Of a stretch of 64,000 bases of DNA, positions 12,541 to 22,700 are shown in pieces. The notes beneath the pieces were generated by a model that was not told the DNA's origin, did no database searches, and saw only the letters and a program-made list of their open reading frames with translations. Within the stretch, counting starts at the first letter, position 1; each line of letters opens with the position of its first letter. The position numbers and the translations under genes were made by a program. This DNA comes from Alligator mississippiensis (lineage: Eukaryota > Chordata > Crocodylia > Alligatoridae): positions 212,841,310 to 212,905,309 of the forward strand of contig NC_081827.1 in the NCBI RefSeq assembly GCF_030867095.1. Reading direction: 5' to 3'.

Positions 12541-13365
12541 TTGTCGAGGTCTTTGAATTCTAACCCTACCTTCCAGTGTATCCACTACTTCCTCCTCCCC
12601 TCCTGCTTGGTGTCATCTGCAAACTTGCTGAGGGTGTACTTCATCCCATCTTCCAGGTCATTGATGAAGGTATTGAACAAAACCGGCCTCAGGACCAATG
12701 CCTGGGGCACTCCACTTGATACCAGTTGCCAACTAGATGTTGAGCTATTGATTACTACCCTTTAAGCCCAATGATCCAGTCAGTTTTCTGTCCACTTTAT
12801 CAACCATTCATTCAGCCTATACTTTCTTGGCTTGCTTGTGAGAATGTTGTGGGCAACCATATCAAAAACCTCACCAAAATTAAGATATATTAGAGCCAGT
12901 CATTGCATCATAGAAGGTAACCGGGTTAAACAGACATGACTTGCCCTTGGTGAATCTGTGATGACTGTTTCTAATCGCCTCCTTCTCCTCCATGTGCTTA
13001 GAAATGGGTTGTTTGAGGACCTGCTCCATGATTTTTCCAGGGACTGAGGTGAGGCTGACTGGTCTGTAGTTCCTAGATCCTCCTCCATCCCTGTTTTAAA
13101 GTTCTCCACTGTATTTGCCCTTTTCCAGTCAGCTGGGAACTCTCCCAGTTGCCATGAGTTTTCAAGTGTAACGGCCAGCAGCTCTGCAATCACATATGCC
13201 AACTCTTTCAGCACCCCTGGGTGCATCATATCTGGCCCCATGGATTTGGACACATCCAGCTTTTCTAAATAGTCTCTAACCTGTTCTTTCACACCTGTAG
13301 GGGTTCTGTTTTTGGTCCCTGCTTTCTTAAGCAAATGTACTAAAATTGCTGTCATCCACTGATGC
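12541..13365 (-). mobile_element. Old CR1 LINE, RT part (continuation of 7918-8735)
   Basis: After the younger CR1 the older element resumes (plus strand TTGTCGAGGTC.., expected TTGTCTAGGTC). It encodes [10 protein letters not shown] (palm C, near 12615) and, further 5', YLEKLDVSKSMGPDMMHP, AVTLENSWQLGEFPADWKR. Frames are broken in several places. The right end runs into an L2-like element near 13365. Confidence 0.85.
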
Positions 13366-15130
13366 AGAGGATATGGTTGAGGGGATGAGGGTGATCATTT
13401 GTAAACTGGACCTGTGCCCATGCTGGCATATAAAAGCCAGCTGGGGGAGCTGGATAGAGTTGCCAGTGCCTTCCTGCAGGAAGGCAGGGTGCTGGACATG
13501 CTTATGTATGCAACTGTCTGGCCCCTGTGTTCAAGAAACCATCACTTGATTCTGACTCCCCAGCCAGTTATTGCCATGTCTCCAACCTCCCCTTTTTGGG
13601 GAAGGTTATTGAATGGGGGGTTGCCTGGCAACTTCAGATTCATTTTCCTGCCTTCAATTTTCTGGACATTTGTCAGTCTGGCTTTTGTCCTGGATATAGC
13701 ACAGAGACTGCTGGCTAGTCCCACACTGAAGCACCCTTGTGGGGTGAGGCCAGCCCCTCTGCAGCCTGGGTGCCCTGCCAGCCTGGGCTGTTCTGAAAGG
13801 GCTCCACATGCTGTGAACAAATAAACTCCAGAGAAATAAGGTCTGCAGTTTATTTGTGTGCATTAATTGCACGTGTAGACGCGCCTAATGTAGGTGAACC
13901 AATAGCAACTAAATCCAGACAAAACAGAGGCAATAGTGATGGGCAGGCTGCTTGACTTAGAGGGATTGGGACACCTATAATGAATGGGATTCAGCCTCCT
14001 CTTGTCACTCTGGTTCACAGCCTTGGGGTACTCCTGGATCCTCTGCTGTACCTGGATCTTCAGGGGTTAGCAGTGGCTAGGAGTGCCTTTCATTAACTCT
14101 ATCTGGTAAGAAGGCTGCAACCCTATCTTCCAGATTCAGCTCTGGGTAGCTTCCAGTAGCTTTTTCCAGACACGATTCAAGGTGCTGATTTTGACCTATA
14201 AATAGGGGGTCTACTGACATTGTAGTGGCTGCTGGCTGATTTTTGTGGACAGACCATGGGCCAGTCAGCCATTTTTGTGGGTGGAGTGCAGTGGGCCCCC
14301 CATGTGTCTGATTGGCCAAGGGGGGTTGGTAGCCCCACCCCTCACTGCTAAATGACTCTCCATCATACAGCCCCACCCCTAGTGCTGACTGGCTGCAAGG
14401 GCTGTCTGTCATGTGGTCCCACCCCTCACCACTGATTGGTGGCGAGTGGTGGGGCCATATGACAGCCTACCTTCACAGCCAATTTTGCCATGCCGGCAGC
14501 CCCTCTCCCCACTTTCCGCAGAAGGAGCCAGCATTTTATTTTCAGTTTTGTTTTGTTATTTTCAGGGACCCTGTACTTTTTCACAGGGCTTGCCTGAAAT
14601 TGCAGTTTCTATGAAAATCACAAAAAAGCAATTTTGGTAGGTCCCTACCTATAAAACCCTGAAAGGTCTGGGCTGCACAGACCTAAGGGACTGTTTTCTC
14701 CTTTATGCCCCATCGCAATCTCTAAGGTCAGCTGAGAGCAAGTCCCTGCAAGTATTGTCAGGACACCAAGTCCGCTTAGTGAAAATGCTTGGGCAGTTGT
14801 TCTTAGAAGTTGCCCCCCCAGTTCTGGGACCCCCTGCCTCCCTACCAGGCCTAAGCCTGGACATCCTTCAGAAGTGCTGTAAAACCTTCCTATTTGGGCA
14901 GGCATTTAGCAAGCAAAGCTGGGCTGAGATAATGCATAGTGGGTTTCTGTTTTATGTCGATATTCCAGCTCCCTTTCCCTTTTAATTTGTTCTGTTCTCG
15001 TGTCACTCGCTCTTTTCTCACTGCTCTCCTGTGTTACGAGTTCTTCTGCTCTCTTACTGTAAGACTCCTTGAGCATTTGTTGGGAAGGGTAACAGATACT
15101 TAGCATAAATAAATACATCAATAAAATATT
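13366..15130 (+). mobile_element. L2-like LINE remnant
   Basis: Plus-strand fragments of an L2-clade RT: KKPSLDSDSPASYCHVSNLP, FLGKVIEWGVAWQLQ, FQSGFRPGYGTETA-like (here CQSGFCPGYSTETAG), then LNPDKTEAIVMGRLL-like and VHSLGVLLDPL near 13910-14050. A CKTFLFGQAF end block is near 14880, and the tail TGTAAGACTCCTTGAGC lies near 15055, before AATAAATACATCAATAAA. 13725-13900 appears to hold a MITE-like insertion ending CGTGTAGACGCGCC. Heavily decayed. Confidence 0.7.
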
Positions 15131-16385
15131 AACTGTAATGCAACAGGGACCTTGACCATCTCCGCCCCACACAAGACAGTTTGCACAGTCCTAACATTGC
15201 TTTTGTGGTGCACAGAATTGTGTATGATGCAGATGGAGCTTGGTATTGTTAAATCAGGAATACAGGGTTGAGCGAGAGAAAGAACATTCTGAAATGAATC
15301 ACTTTGTGACACTGAAGGTTGCAAAGTACAAAAGGAAAGATCCCACTGAGCTGGGAAAGGATCTGAAACTACACAAAGCAATAGAAAGGGATGTGTGGGT
15401 GAGAGCGTTAGAGAGTGAATTGACAGTTAAACCTGGGGTCAGACCTGTATGTTGTAACCATAGCTGCAACTTTAAAAGTTCTACCAATAATGGGATTTGT
15501 AGTAATTTGCTTCTCTTGCATTATGTTTGGCTCCCTTAGCAGTAACTTAATTAAGATTGTAGCGTTCCTCTAGTCTTCACCCTTACTTTTCACAGGCTTT
15601 CCCTCTTGTTGCTAGGTCTATAGCAATGTCCCTTGTGTGGCTCTCAAAGCAAAGGTAGAGCTTGTCTGTTTGTCTTTGTGTAAGTAAATTGTCCAGCTTC
15701 AGTTTCTAGAAAGTTAAAGGATCCAGTATCTGTGTAAAGTGCCAGAGTTATTTTCTTATGCACCCTTAATATTTTGATTTCCACTTCAACATAGTTTATT
15801 CATTGTCACTTGAATAAAAAATTAGCATCTTGCATTAAACAGGAATTTTTGATTATAACCCCACTTCCTGGACCGTGAGAGTTTTACAACACAGCTTAGG
15901 GGCAATATCTTCAGCTGCAAAGGCTGGTATCATTCCTGAGGAAGTCAATATGTCTCTGAAGGTAATCAGAGAAACTCTAAAACATGAATATTTCATGGTG
16001 AGACAAGGTTATGAACCTGTACCAACAAGTTAAACAGTGAATCTCCAGTTATAAAAAAGGTATGGAATATCTAGGGCTAAAGCTTTGTCCTCCCTTAAGG
16101 AAATGGTAACTTTTTAAAATATCATATGAGGTTGTACATCATTATTTAAAATTAGTCATCAAAATGTTGTTTTTTTCCAAGCTTTAAACCCATTTCAACA
16201 AATCTGTAGACAGGTTTATTAAACAAATATAGGGGAGGGGGTGGGGAGCCATACTGTAAAAATGTCACTAATGTTCTGTAGTCATTCTTATCAAAGGAAA
16301 CAGAAGGTTTGTTTCTTCTCAAGTGGAAGTAGTGTGATTATGCAAGAATTAAGAACAATATGGGAATAGTGAGTTTGTTTCCTAC
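15131..16385. other. Intergenic DNA, no gene recognised
   Basis: AT-rich, unique-looking sequence without long frames or recognisable repeats. Confidence 0.5.
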
Positions 16386-16955
16386 GTCACATGGACGGAT
16401 CCAGGATCTACTAAAGGTGGGTGAGGCACAGTGCCCTTCAGACTGCAGGGGGATGGGGCAAGGCATGGCTGGACCCCCCAGGTCAGTGGTCCGTTGGCAA
16501 CAGTGTCGGGGGTGGGGGAAGCCAGGCAGGGAGAAGGTGTGTGAAGGGGGACCTGTCCCTTGCTGACACAGCTGCTGCTGTCCCTACTTGACATGGGGAG
16601 GGAAGCTGAGATGCTTCTGCCCTGCTCCTGCCCAGGCTGTGGGGAGCAGCTATGCAGGGGGCTGGGCTTAGCTGGGGTCAGTGGCAATGGTGCACAGGTT
16701 CCTCCTTCAGGCACCTGCTCCTGGCAAGTGGGGAACACCTGAAGAGGGCGGGTGGGCAGGGAGCAGGTGCTGGAAGGAGGAACCTGCACGCCGCTGACCC
16801 CGGTTGAGCATGGCACTGTGCACAGCTGCAACCTGTGGCTGGAGCAGGCGAGGGACAGCAGCAGCAGCTTGGACCAGCCAGGGACAGCGGCAGAAGGGGG
16901 GATGCGTCTGCAGTGCTGCATCCCTCTGGGATTCTCCCTTGGTACAGTCTGGAAA
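16386..16955. repeat. GC-rich foldback (imperfect inverted repeat) element
   Basis: Two arms read as imperfect reverse complements. GGGGTCAGTGGC...CAGGTTCCTCCTTC and GCACCTGCTCC at 16675-16735 pair with GGAGCAGGTGCTGGAAGGAGG, CCTGCACGCCGCTGACCCC at 16757-16803. Further out, CAGCTGCTGCTGTCCCT (16568-) pairs with AGGGACAGCAGCAGCAGCTT (16851-). Non-coding. The long frames through it are by-products of high GC. Ends are approximate. Confidence 0.55.
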
Positions 16956-17319
16956 ACCTGGCATGCTCTCCTCTTGTCCTAAACAGCAATTACTATGTAT
17001 TTGTCAAGCTGAGTCCTACCCAATTATTCCTTTGCAAACTTGGCATCAGAGAAAGATGTGGTAGAAGGACAGACTCTGTCTACTGCCAGCTTCCCTCTAA
17101 TAGGGCTTCTCCAGCTACTGGGACTTTTTTGAGGAAAAGGCACATAAAGGAATGTCTTTGTTTCTTGAATAATGAGTCTATGAGCTTGATACAGCACATG
17201 CTAACCCTAGCTATGGAGCAGTCCCGCTTATTTCAGTAGGACTAATGTACTGATGTCCCTTCAGGCCTGAACAGTTAGCCAACATCTCAGGCCTTGCCAG
17301 GTTATTTCTGGGATAGGGT

Positions 17320-17712
17320 GATAAGGGAAATGAGGAGCCTGCCATATGAAAGGAGACTGGAAGAGCCTGGCTTATTTAACCTGAAGGCAAAGTGAAAGCT
17401 GGCTGTAAGTACATTGAGGGTGGTGGTAAAATTGTTAAGTTGCTAAGTTAACTATGGTGGGGTGTTGGCACAAGAACAAATAGGTAAAACTGGACATAAA
17501 TAATTTAAGGCTAGGCATTAACAGAAGGTTCCTCATGAAGACAGCAGTGAGGTTTTGGAATGGCCTCCCAAAGGGGGAACTGGACAGGAGAAGAAAATCT
17601 GGTTAGTTTTAAGCTTGGGAAGTTTATGAAACAGATTTTGTGGCATGGTGCTGGGATAGGTGGATGCTCCAGAAAGGGTGGATGTTGCAGAAAGTCTCTT
17701 CCAGGCCTCTGA
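17320..17712 (+). mobile_element. Old CR1/L3-like LINE fragment, C-terminal region
   Basis: Plus-strand remnants of the CR1 C-terminal block: LPYERRLEEPGLFNLK-like near 17340-17390, then an RRFLMKTAVRFWNGLPKGG-like segment near 17520-17580. Very decayed with many breaks. Confidence 0.6.
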
Positions 17713-18280
17713 CCCTATTCAATATAAAAAGAGCCACAAATGTTAAGGCTTCCCAAGTGGCATCTCCTGCTTTTATGGAACATCAGCTGCAGCAAAACAC
17801 ATGCTTCTGAAAGTCAGGAAAGAAAGATTACAATCCAGGCCTATGCAACCTTCACTCTGGCCCTGGGCTTGGTGATAGCCAAAGGGAATTGTCTGCAAGC
17901 ACTCCGGCTGCTGGCCTTTTCTTGGGTGCAGCTGTAGTGACTATTTCCAACAAATTGTATCTGTGGCTCCTCTCACTGGCTCTGTCAGTAGCATAACTGA
18001 GGGAACAACCAGGGCATCAGCCCTGTCCAGTACCTTTTGAGGGGTGCTCAAAAATAGCCAATGCTGTAGCTGGCAGCATGGCGCCACTGCCACTGCCCAG
18101 GGTGTGGAGCTGCCCTGTATGCCTCTGGCCTCTGTCCCACCATCTGGACAGCTCTACCTGGTGGTTATAGTAATTTTAAATGAACAAGAAAAGGCTTCTG
18201 TACATCTTTCTCCATAACCTGCTCTACCACCTCCTCCCCCTTCCACTGTTTCTAGCTCCTTCCTCCATCCCATCAAACTA
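17713..18280. other. Intergenic DNA, no gene recognised
   Basis: No recognisable coding or repeat content. Confidence 0.45.
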
Positions 18281-18385
18281 TCAGTGTAGTCATTCTCAAT
18301 ACAGGTGCTGCAGCACCCCGGGGTGCTGTAAGATCCTTTTAAGGGTGCCAGGGGGTATTTGTATTAGCACTGATATCTGCAAACA
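18281..18385 (+). repeat. hAT-like fragment
   Basis: Reads TCATTCTCAATACAGGTGCTG followed by GCAGCACCCCGGGGTGCTG and TAAGATCCTTTTAAGGGTGCC. The CATTCTCAA start and 'GATCCTTT(T/G)AAGG' resemble the family at 34928. Too short to classify firmly. Confidence 0.35.
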
Positions 18386-18659
18386 CCTATCCATGATTCA
18401 TAAGATAGACCTAAAGATTTCACATAAGAATCCATAGTGTCAAAACCAGGACAGGACTTAGGGGTACAGCCTCTGAATCAGAACTTTTTAGACCCTAAAT
18501 GCTGGAGGCTGCAAGTGGGAGAGGAACAGGGGAAAAAACCCCTGTCACACCCTGTTAAGTCTTCCTTTCAGCATTCACTCGTTGCCACTGTATGACACAG
18601 GCCTATTTATTGCTTAAGGGACTGTGGGCCAGTGCCCACTAAGAAGGTGGACCTATGGA

Positions 18660-19016
18660 AGTGGTTCCCAACCTTGGGGTCACAACCCCTTTTTGTGTCA
18701 CAGCGATGAAGAATTGGGTCACAAAGACATTCTATAGTGCTGATTGATTATGATAAAAATCACAGAAAAAAAGTAGGAAATGGCGGGTTCCCCTCGCAGG
18801 CTAGCAGAGTTCCAGCCTGCAAGGGGGGCACAGGAGGGTGATCATGCAGGGGCTGCCACGTATATGTGCACACACAAATGCACGTGGAGAGCAGCTCCTG
18901 CAGCTCCCTCCAAGTAAATCTGTGGGGGGGAAGGGCAACTTGAGGCCCCCACCATGGTGAGGGAGGGAGTGAGTGGGGCAGGGCTGGGGGCACCGCTGCT
19001 TTTTCTCTTTTGAGAA
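18660..19016 (+). mobile_element. hAT-like element with AGTGGTTCCCAACC end
   Basis: Starts AGTGGTTCCCAACCTTGGGG, a hAT/Charlie-type terminus, and may end near 19016 (TTTTGAGAATGCC). The interior is GC-rich and contains a palindromic GCAGGCT..AGCCTGCAAGG block plus a CACGTG-bearing block. Both recur in opposite orientation at 50270-50360. No target duplication identified. Confidence 0.45.
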
Positions 19017-20004
19017 TGCCAATCTAGTACAACATAATTTTTAATGAAACGACAGAAAAGATTCAATTCCTAGTAGAAAGTAATGGAATCAGCTTATGTG
19101 AAGCATTCAGCAATATGTTAAGGATTCAACACAATCTGTAATGGTGCAAAGCTAGATTTCATTTTCCTAAAATGCAATTGCCTTGCTATTAAGGTTACAA
19201 AGTAGTACAGCGAGATTTTTCAACAGAGTACAAAACTCCCTTGCATATGTTTGTTGTAATCAGATATGCTATTTCTTGCCTGAATGCCACACTACATATT
19301 AATTGAAAACTATCCCCTATCATTAATTTACTTTTACAACTACAAATGATCTCTAAATACCACATCAGGAATTTTAAGTAGTGGCCATCACAAGAAAACA
19401 TATGATTTCAAAATGAGAATGTGGTACTGAAAATGGCACAATCATAACTCAGAAGCTTTTTTAAATGTTACTAATAGGAATAAATACTGTAGTGCAGAAT
19501 TATAATACTGTTGATTGCAATTTTAGCAGACAGTTTCATTTACAAATCTTAATTTTGAATCTTGCCTCAAACTATTAGGTATCTATTAAGGTATTTTGAG
19601 TCATTGCTGTAGTATCTTAGCACATGAAAGCACTGAATTTTTCACCAGTTTAATTATAATAAGTATTGGGGATTTTCTTTATAAGAGCTATCTACCATAA
19701 CCTACAGCTTAAATGACTGTGTAAACAAGAACCACTGTTACAGCTAATTCGTATTCAAGAGCTCTTGTTCTGGGGTCAGATGAGATGTGTTGACTGAAGT
19801 CTTTTCTACTTTTAGCCTTTCTGAGATGGTTTTTCTCCATGTTTAAACCTAGGAAAGAAAAATAAAAGGGAGTATATTTTTCAGGCACTATTGGCTAAAT
19901 GCACAGTGGACCCGGCAAAAGGGCACCTAATCTGCTCAACAGAGAACATGTTTTTGCATCCCAGGCCAACTAGCAGGAGAATGAAAGTAACTGGGGCCAT
20001 TTAC
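19017..20004. other. AT-rich intergenic DNA, nothing recognised
   Basis: Long low-GC stretch without repeats or frames. Confidence 0.5.
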
Positions 20005-20190
20005 ACCTGTGCTTTTCTGTGGAATTGACTAATTAGCTCCACAGTTAAAGCATCACCATCTACATGTGCAGTGCTATTAGCCAGGAGTAAACTAATTAAC
20101 TCCGCCATAAGGTAGTACTGCCCGACACAAGAACTATGCTGCCATAGTTATTTAGTGCACCACAACGTATGTGTAGATGGCTGCCTGCAG
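20005..20190. repeat. MITE-like inverted-repeat sequence
   Basis: Contains CATCTACATGTGCAGTG (near 20058) and TATGTGTAGATGGC (near 20168) in inverted orientation around TAATTAACTCC-type sequence. It uses the CATCTACA terminal word seen in other elements here (13880, 56905, 57235). Confidence 0.35.
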
Positions 20191-20413
20191 GCTACCCTGC
20201 ACTCTAGCACCCTCATGCCCCAGCCAGCTCCTCCGCTGCATGTTGAGCTGCGGGGAACAGCCACAGGCTAACCCCCCGGGCCTCCTGCCAGCCAAGGCTG
20301 CACTGCCCTTGCGCAATGTGCTGCTGTCCTAAGCATACATGTATAGGCAAAACTATAAACTAAAGGAAAGTTCAAAGCAGGTTATTTGGGCAATCCTGAT
20401 ATTATAAATTGAT

Positions 20414-20427
20414 GCACCATCTAGTGG
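20414..20427 (-). promoter_or_regulatory. CTCF-like core motif
   Basis: The minus strand reads CCACTAGATGGTGC, one base (GGT for GGC) from a strong CTCF core. The same 14-mer occurs at 36589-36602. Motif match only. Confidence 0.25.
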
Positions 20428-20611
20428 ACACAGGGAAAACTGCACTTCCTCTTAAACCCTGGGCTTAAGTAAACTGTTTGTGTATAGTCTCCACTACCGA
20501 GCAGGGGCCAATTGAGGGCTGATCCACAGCCAGACTTTCACGAAGTTCAAAGATGTTCCAGATGGGCATCTGGCTTCAGTGAACCCTTGTTTAAATCATT
20601 AGTGCCCAGAA

Positions 20612-20920
20612 CAGTGGTTCTCAACCTTTTTAGGCTCAGGCACTATTGGTTAATGCCAGTAGAGGAAAATGCCAGGTCTTAGCTTTCACTCATCTTTTGA
20701 CTATGGAAAAAAATAATAGATCAGTTCTTCTGTGCAAAAAACTCAGAACAGGTCTGAAAGATTTTGACACCATTGATTCATATTTGAAATCTGTGGGTTT
20801 ATTCCATGAATTGTGTGTAGTATTCGCACACCTAACAGTGTTCATATTGCACAGTACCCTGCTGAGGTTCAGAGCTCCTCTAGCTGCGCTTTCACCCCCA
20901 AATGTGAACCAAGATGTGTA
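20612..20920 (+). mobile_element. hAT-like element, CAGTGGTTCTCAACC end, copy a
   Basis: Begins CAGTGGTTCTCAACCTTTTT, the hAT/Charlie-type terminus. Its interior (TCTTAGCTTTCACTCATCTT, ATAGATCAGTTCTTCTGTG) recurs in the copy at 21226. The right terminus is not identified. Confidence 0.55.
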
Positions 20921-21225
20921 AAAATTATTGTATATATCCATCCCTTCTCCCCACACCACTCCATGGTGGGAGAATAGACAGTTCTCTGGGAGAGGGGCAG
21001 GTAGCCTGGATAGAAAACCAATTAGGAGGGCCAGGACAGCAGCATGGCTAGGAAGACCTGACAAAAGCAGGGGAAAGGCAGCGAGGAGGCAGCACGGTGA
21101 GGGTGCAGTGCCTGGTGTAAGAATTGGGCTACATAACCTGGAAAACAAGCAGCAGCTACCTGTGATGTGCATACGTAGCAGCAGAGGGCACAAGACATCA
21201 AGGGACAGCTTTCTACACACTAATT

Positions 21226-21380
21226 CAGTAGTTCTCAACCTTTTTAGATTCCAGGCATCACTCCTTAGATGCCAGGAACACCTTGAAAAAATGGCAGCTC
21301 TTAGTTTTAACTCTTTTTTGACCAGGGAGAAATAACAGAGCAATTCTTCTCTTGCAAGGAAGTTGGAAGACAGCAACAGT
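21226..21380 (+). mobile_element. hAT-like element, copy b (partial)
   Basis: Begins CAGTAGTTCTCAACCTTTTT, then ATGCCAGGAACACCTTG, CTCTTAGTTTTAACTC and AGAGCAATTCTTCTCTTG, parallel to copy a in the same orientation. Sequence after 21385 (ACTGGATCAGACCATATG) belongs to another common reptile repeat. Confidence 0.5.
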
Positions 21381-21696
21381 TCAGAATAAGAACATACATA
21401 AAAGCTGCCATTTACTGGATCAGACCATATGTCAGTGCTTCCCAACCTTGTCCTCAGCAAGACCACATTTAAACAATAGAAATTTTTTGCAACCCCAAAA
21501 TGATGCAGACAAGATTAATGCTCCATGGGCGGCATGGCTGGAGCACAGCTCATGGGGGTGGCTGTGGGTTCCCTACTGAGGGCTCAGGTCTCCACACCCT
21601 GCTGCCCTCTCCTCAGGGGCAGGAAGGCTCAGTGCCGCTATTGCTTAATCACTGCTCTCACAAAGATGTGATGACTGAAGGTGTGAGAACCCTTAC

Positions 21697-21800
21697 TATA
21701 ATAGAAAGCAGGGACCAAAGGGACCTTCAGAGGTCATCTGGTCCAACCCCCAAAAGCCCCCATCATGGGCTTTTGTTCAGTAGTATAAAACCATGAGCTT
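21697..21800 (-). mobile_element. CR1 3'-end fragment
   Basis: The plus strand shows AGGGACCTTCAGAGGTCATC and TGGTCCAACCCCC, the reverse complement of a CR1 3' terminal region. About 100 bp, old. Confidence 0.6.
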
Positions 21801-22534
21801 TAACCACTTGTAAGTGGTGCTGGAATTTGCTCTGAGATAAAGTTCAAGCCTAAGCTGCTTGTTTAGCTGTTCCAGAATTGTCTTTAATTAAACTGTTATA
21901 GTCTTAATCTATGCCCTGATTCTCTTGGCAAAGCTTTAGAGGGTGTTCACCCTCCAAGTCCCTCACTGGAGGCAGAACCCTCTGCTCAGCCAGCAAGAGT
22001 TGCTCCACCTCTGTGGTGTTGAGCAAGGCTCCTGCTGCCTGCCAGCAGCCTCACTAAAGGTACATGAAGATACCCTTGTGCTTTAAGTTCATTGAGTAGC
22101 TGGTGCCCTCACAGGGAGCACTCAGCATTGTGACAGCACAGCTGCTGTAGTAGTGACCAAGGTGCGTAAGAGTTCTTCTGTTGTGGTGTCTTGGCAATGA
22201 CAGCTGCTGTCTGCACCCAGAAGTTGTGGAGTCTGAGGCAGCCTACAGACAATTTAGGCAAGAACAGAGGGCACTGTCTGGTGAGGGGGTTAGGCACCGC
22301 AGGCCAGGTGGCCCTTTGAGATTGTCCACAGTGACTAAATGCATACCCAGTGGCAGCTGCAGCCAAAGCATAGTGATCACCCTGCCAAGGATTGGGTAAA
22401 ATCTAGGGTGACTACCTCCCATTTTCACTGGGCCAGGACTGTTTGAAACACCTTTTTGGGTGTATTGATGTTCATAAGGTGTAATCCTGCTATTCAGTGC
22501 TTCTGGAGAACCTCTCATATGCCCGACCAACTCT

Positions 22535-22700
22535 GAAATAGAGTGGCTCTCAAACATTTTCATAACATGACCACATCTTCATTGAGAGCTCCTCTTATGT
22601 AATGACCACTTACCTCCCTCCAATTTTGATCAGGCAAAGTAAACCTTTTCCAGCTGCAGTGATCAGGAATTTCAGACAGAAAATAGTAAAGGTGCTGCAA
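22535..22700 (+). repeat. hAT-like fragment
   Basis: GAGTGGCTCTCAAACATTTTC followed by ATAACATGACCACATC resembles a degraded hAT terminus and body. One end only. Confidence 0.35.

Noticed and set aside
16382-16921. 179-codon minus-strand open frame
   Set aside because: By-product of the GC-rich inverted repeat; Pro/Ser/Cys-rich with no homology I can name.
20690-21466. 258-codon minus-strand open frame
   Set aside because: Spans two hAT-like copies and the spacer between them; no recognisable domain; likely chance.
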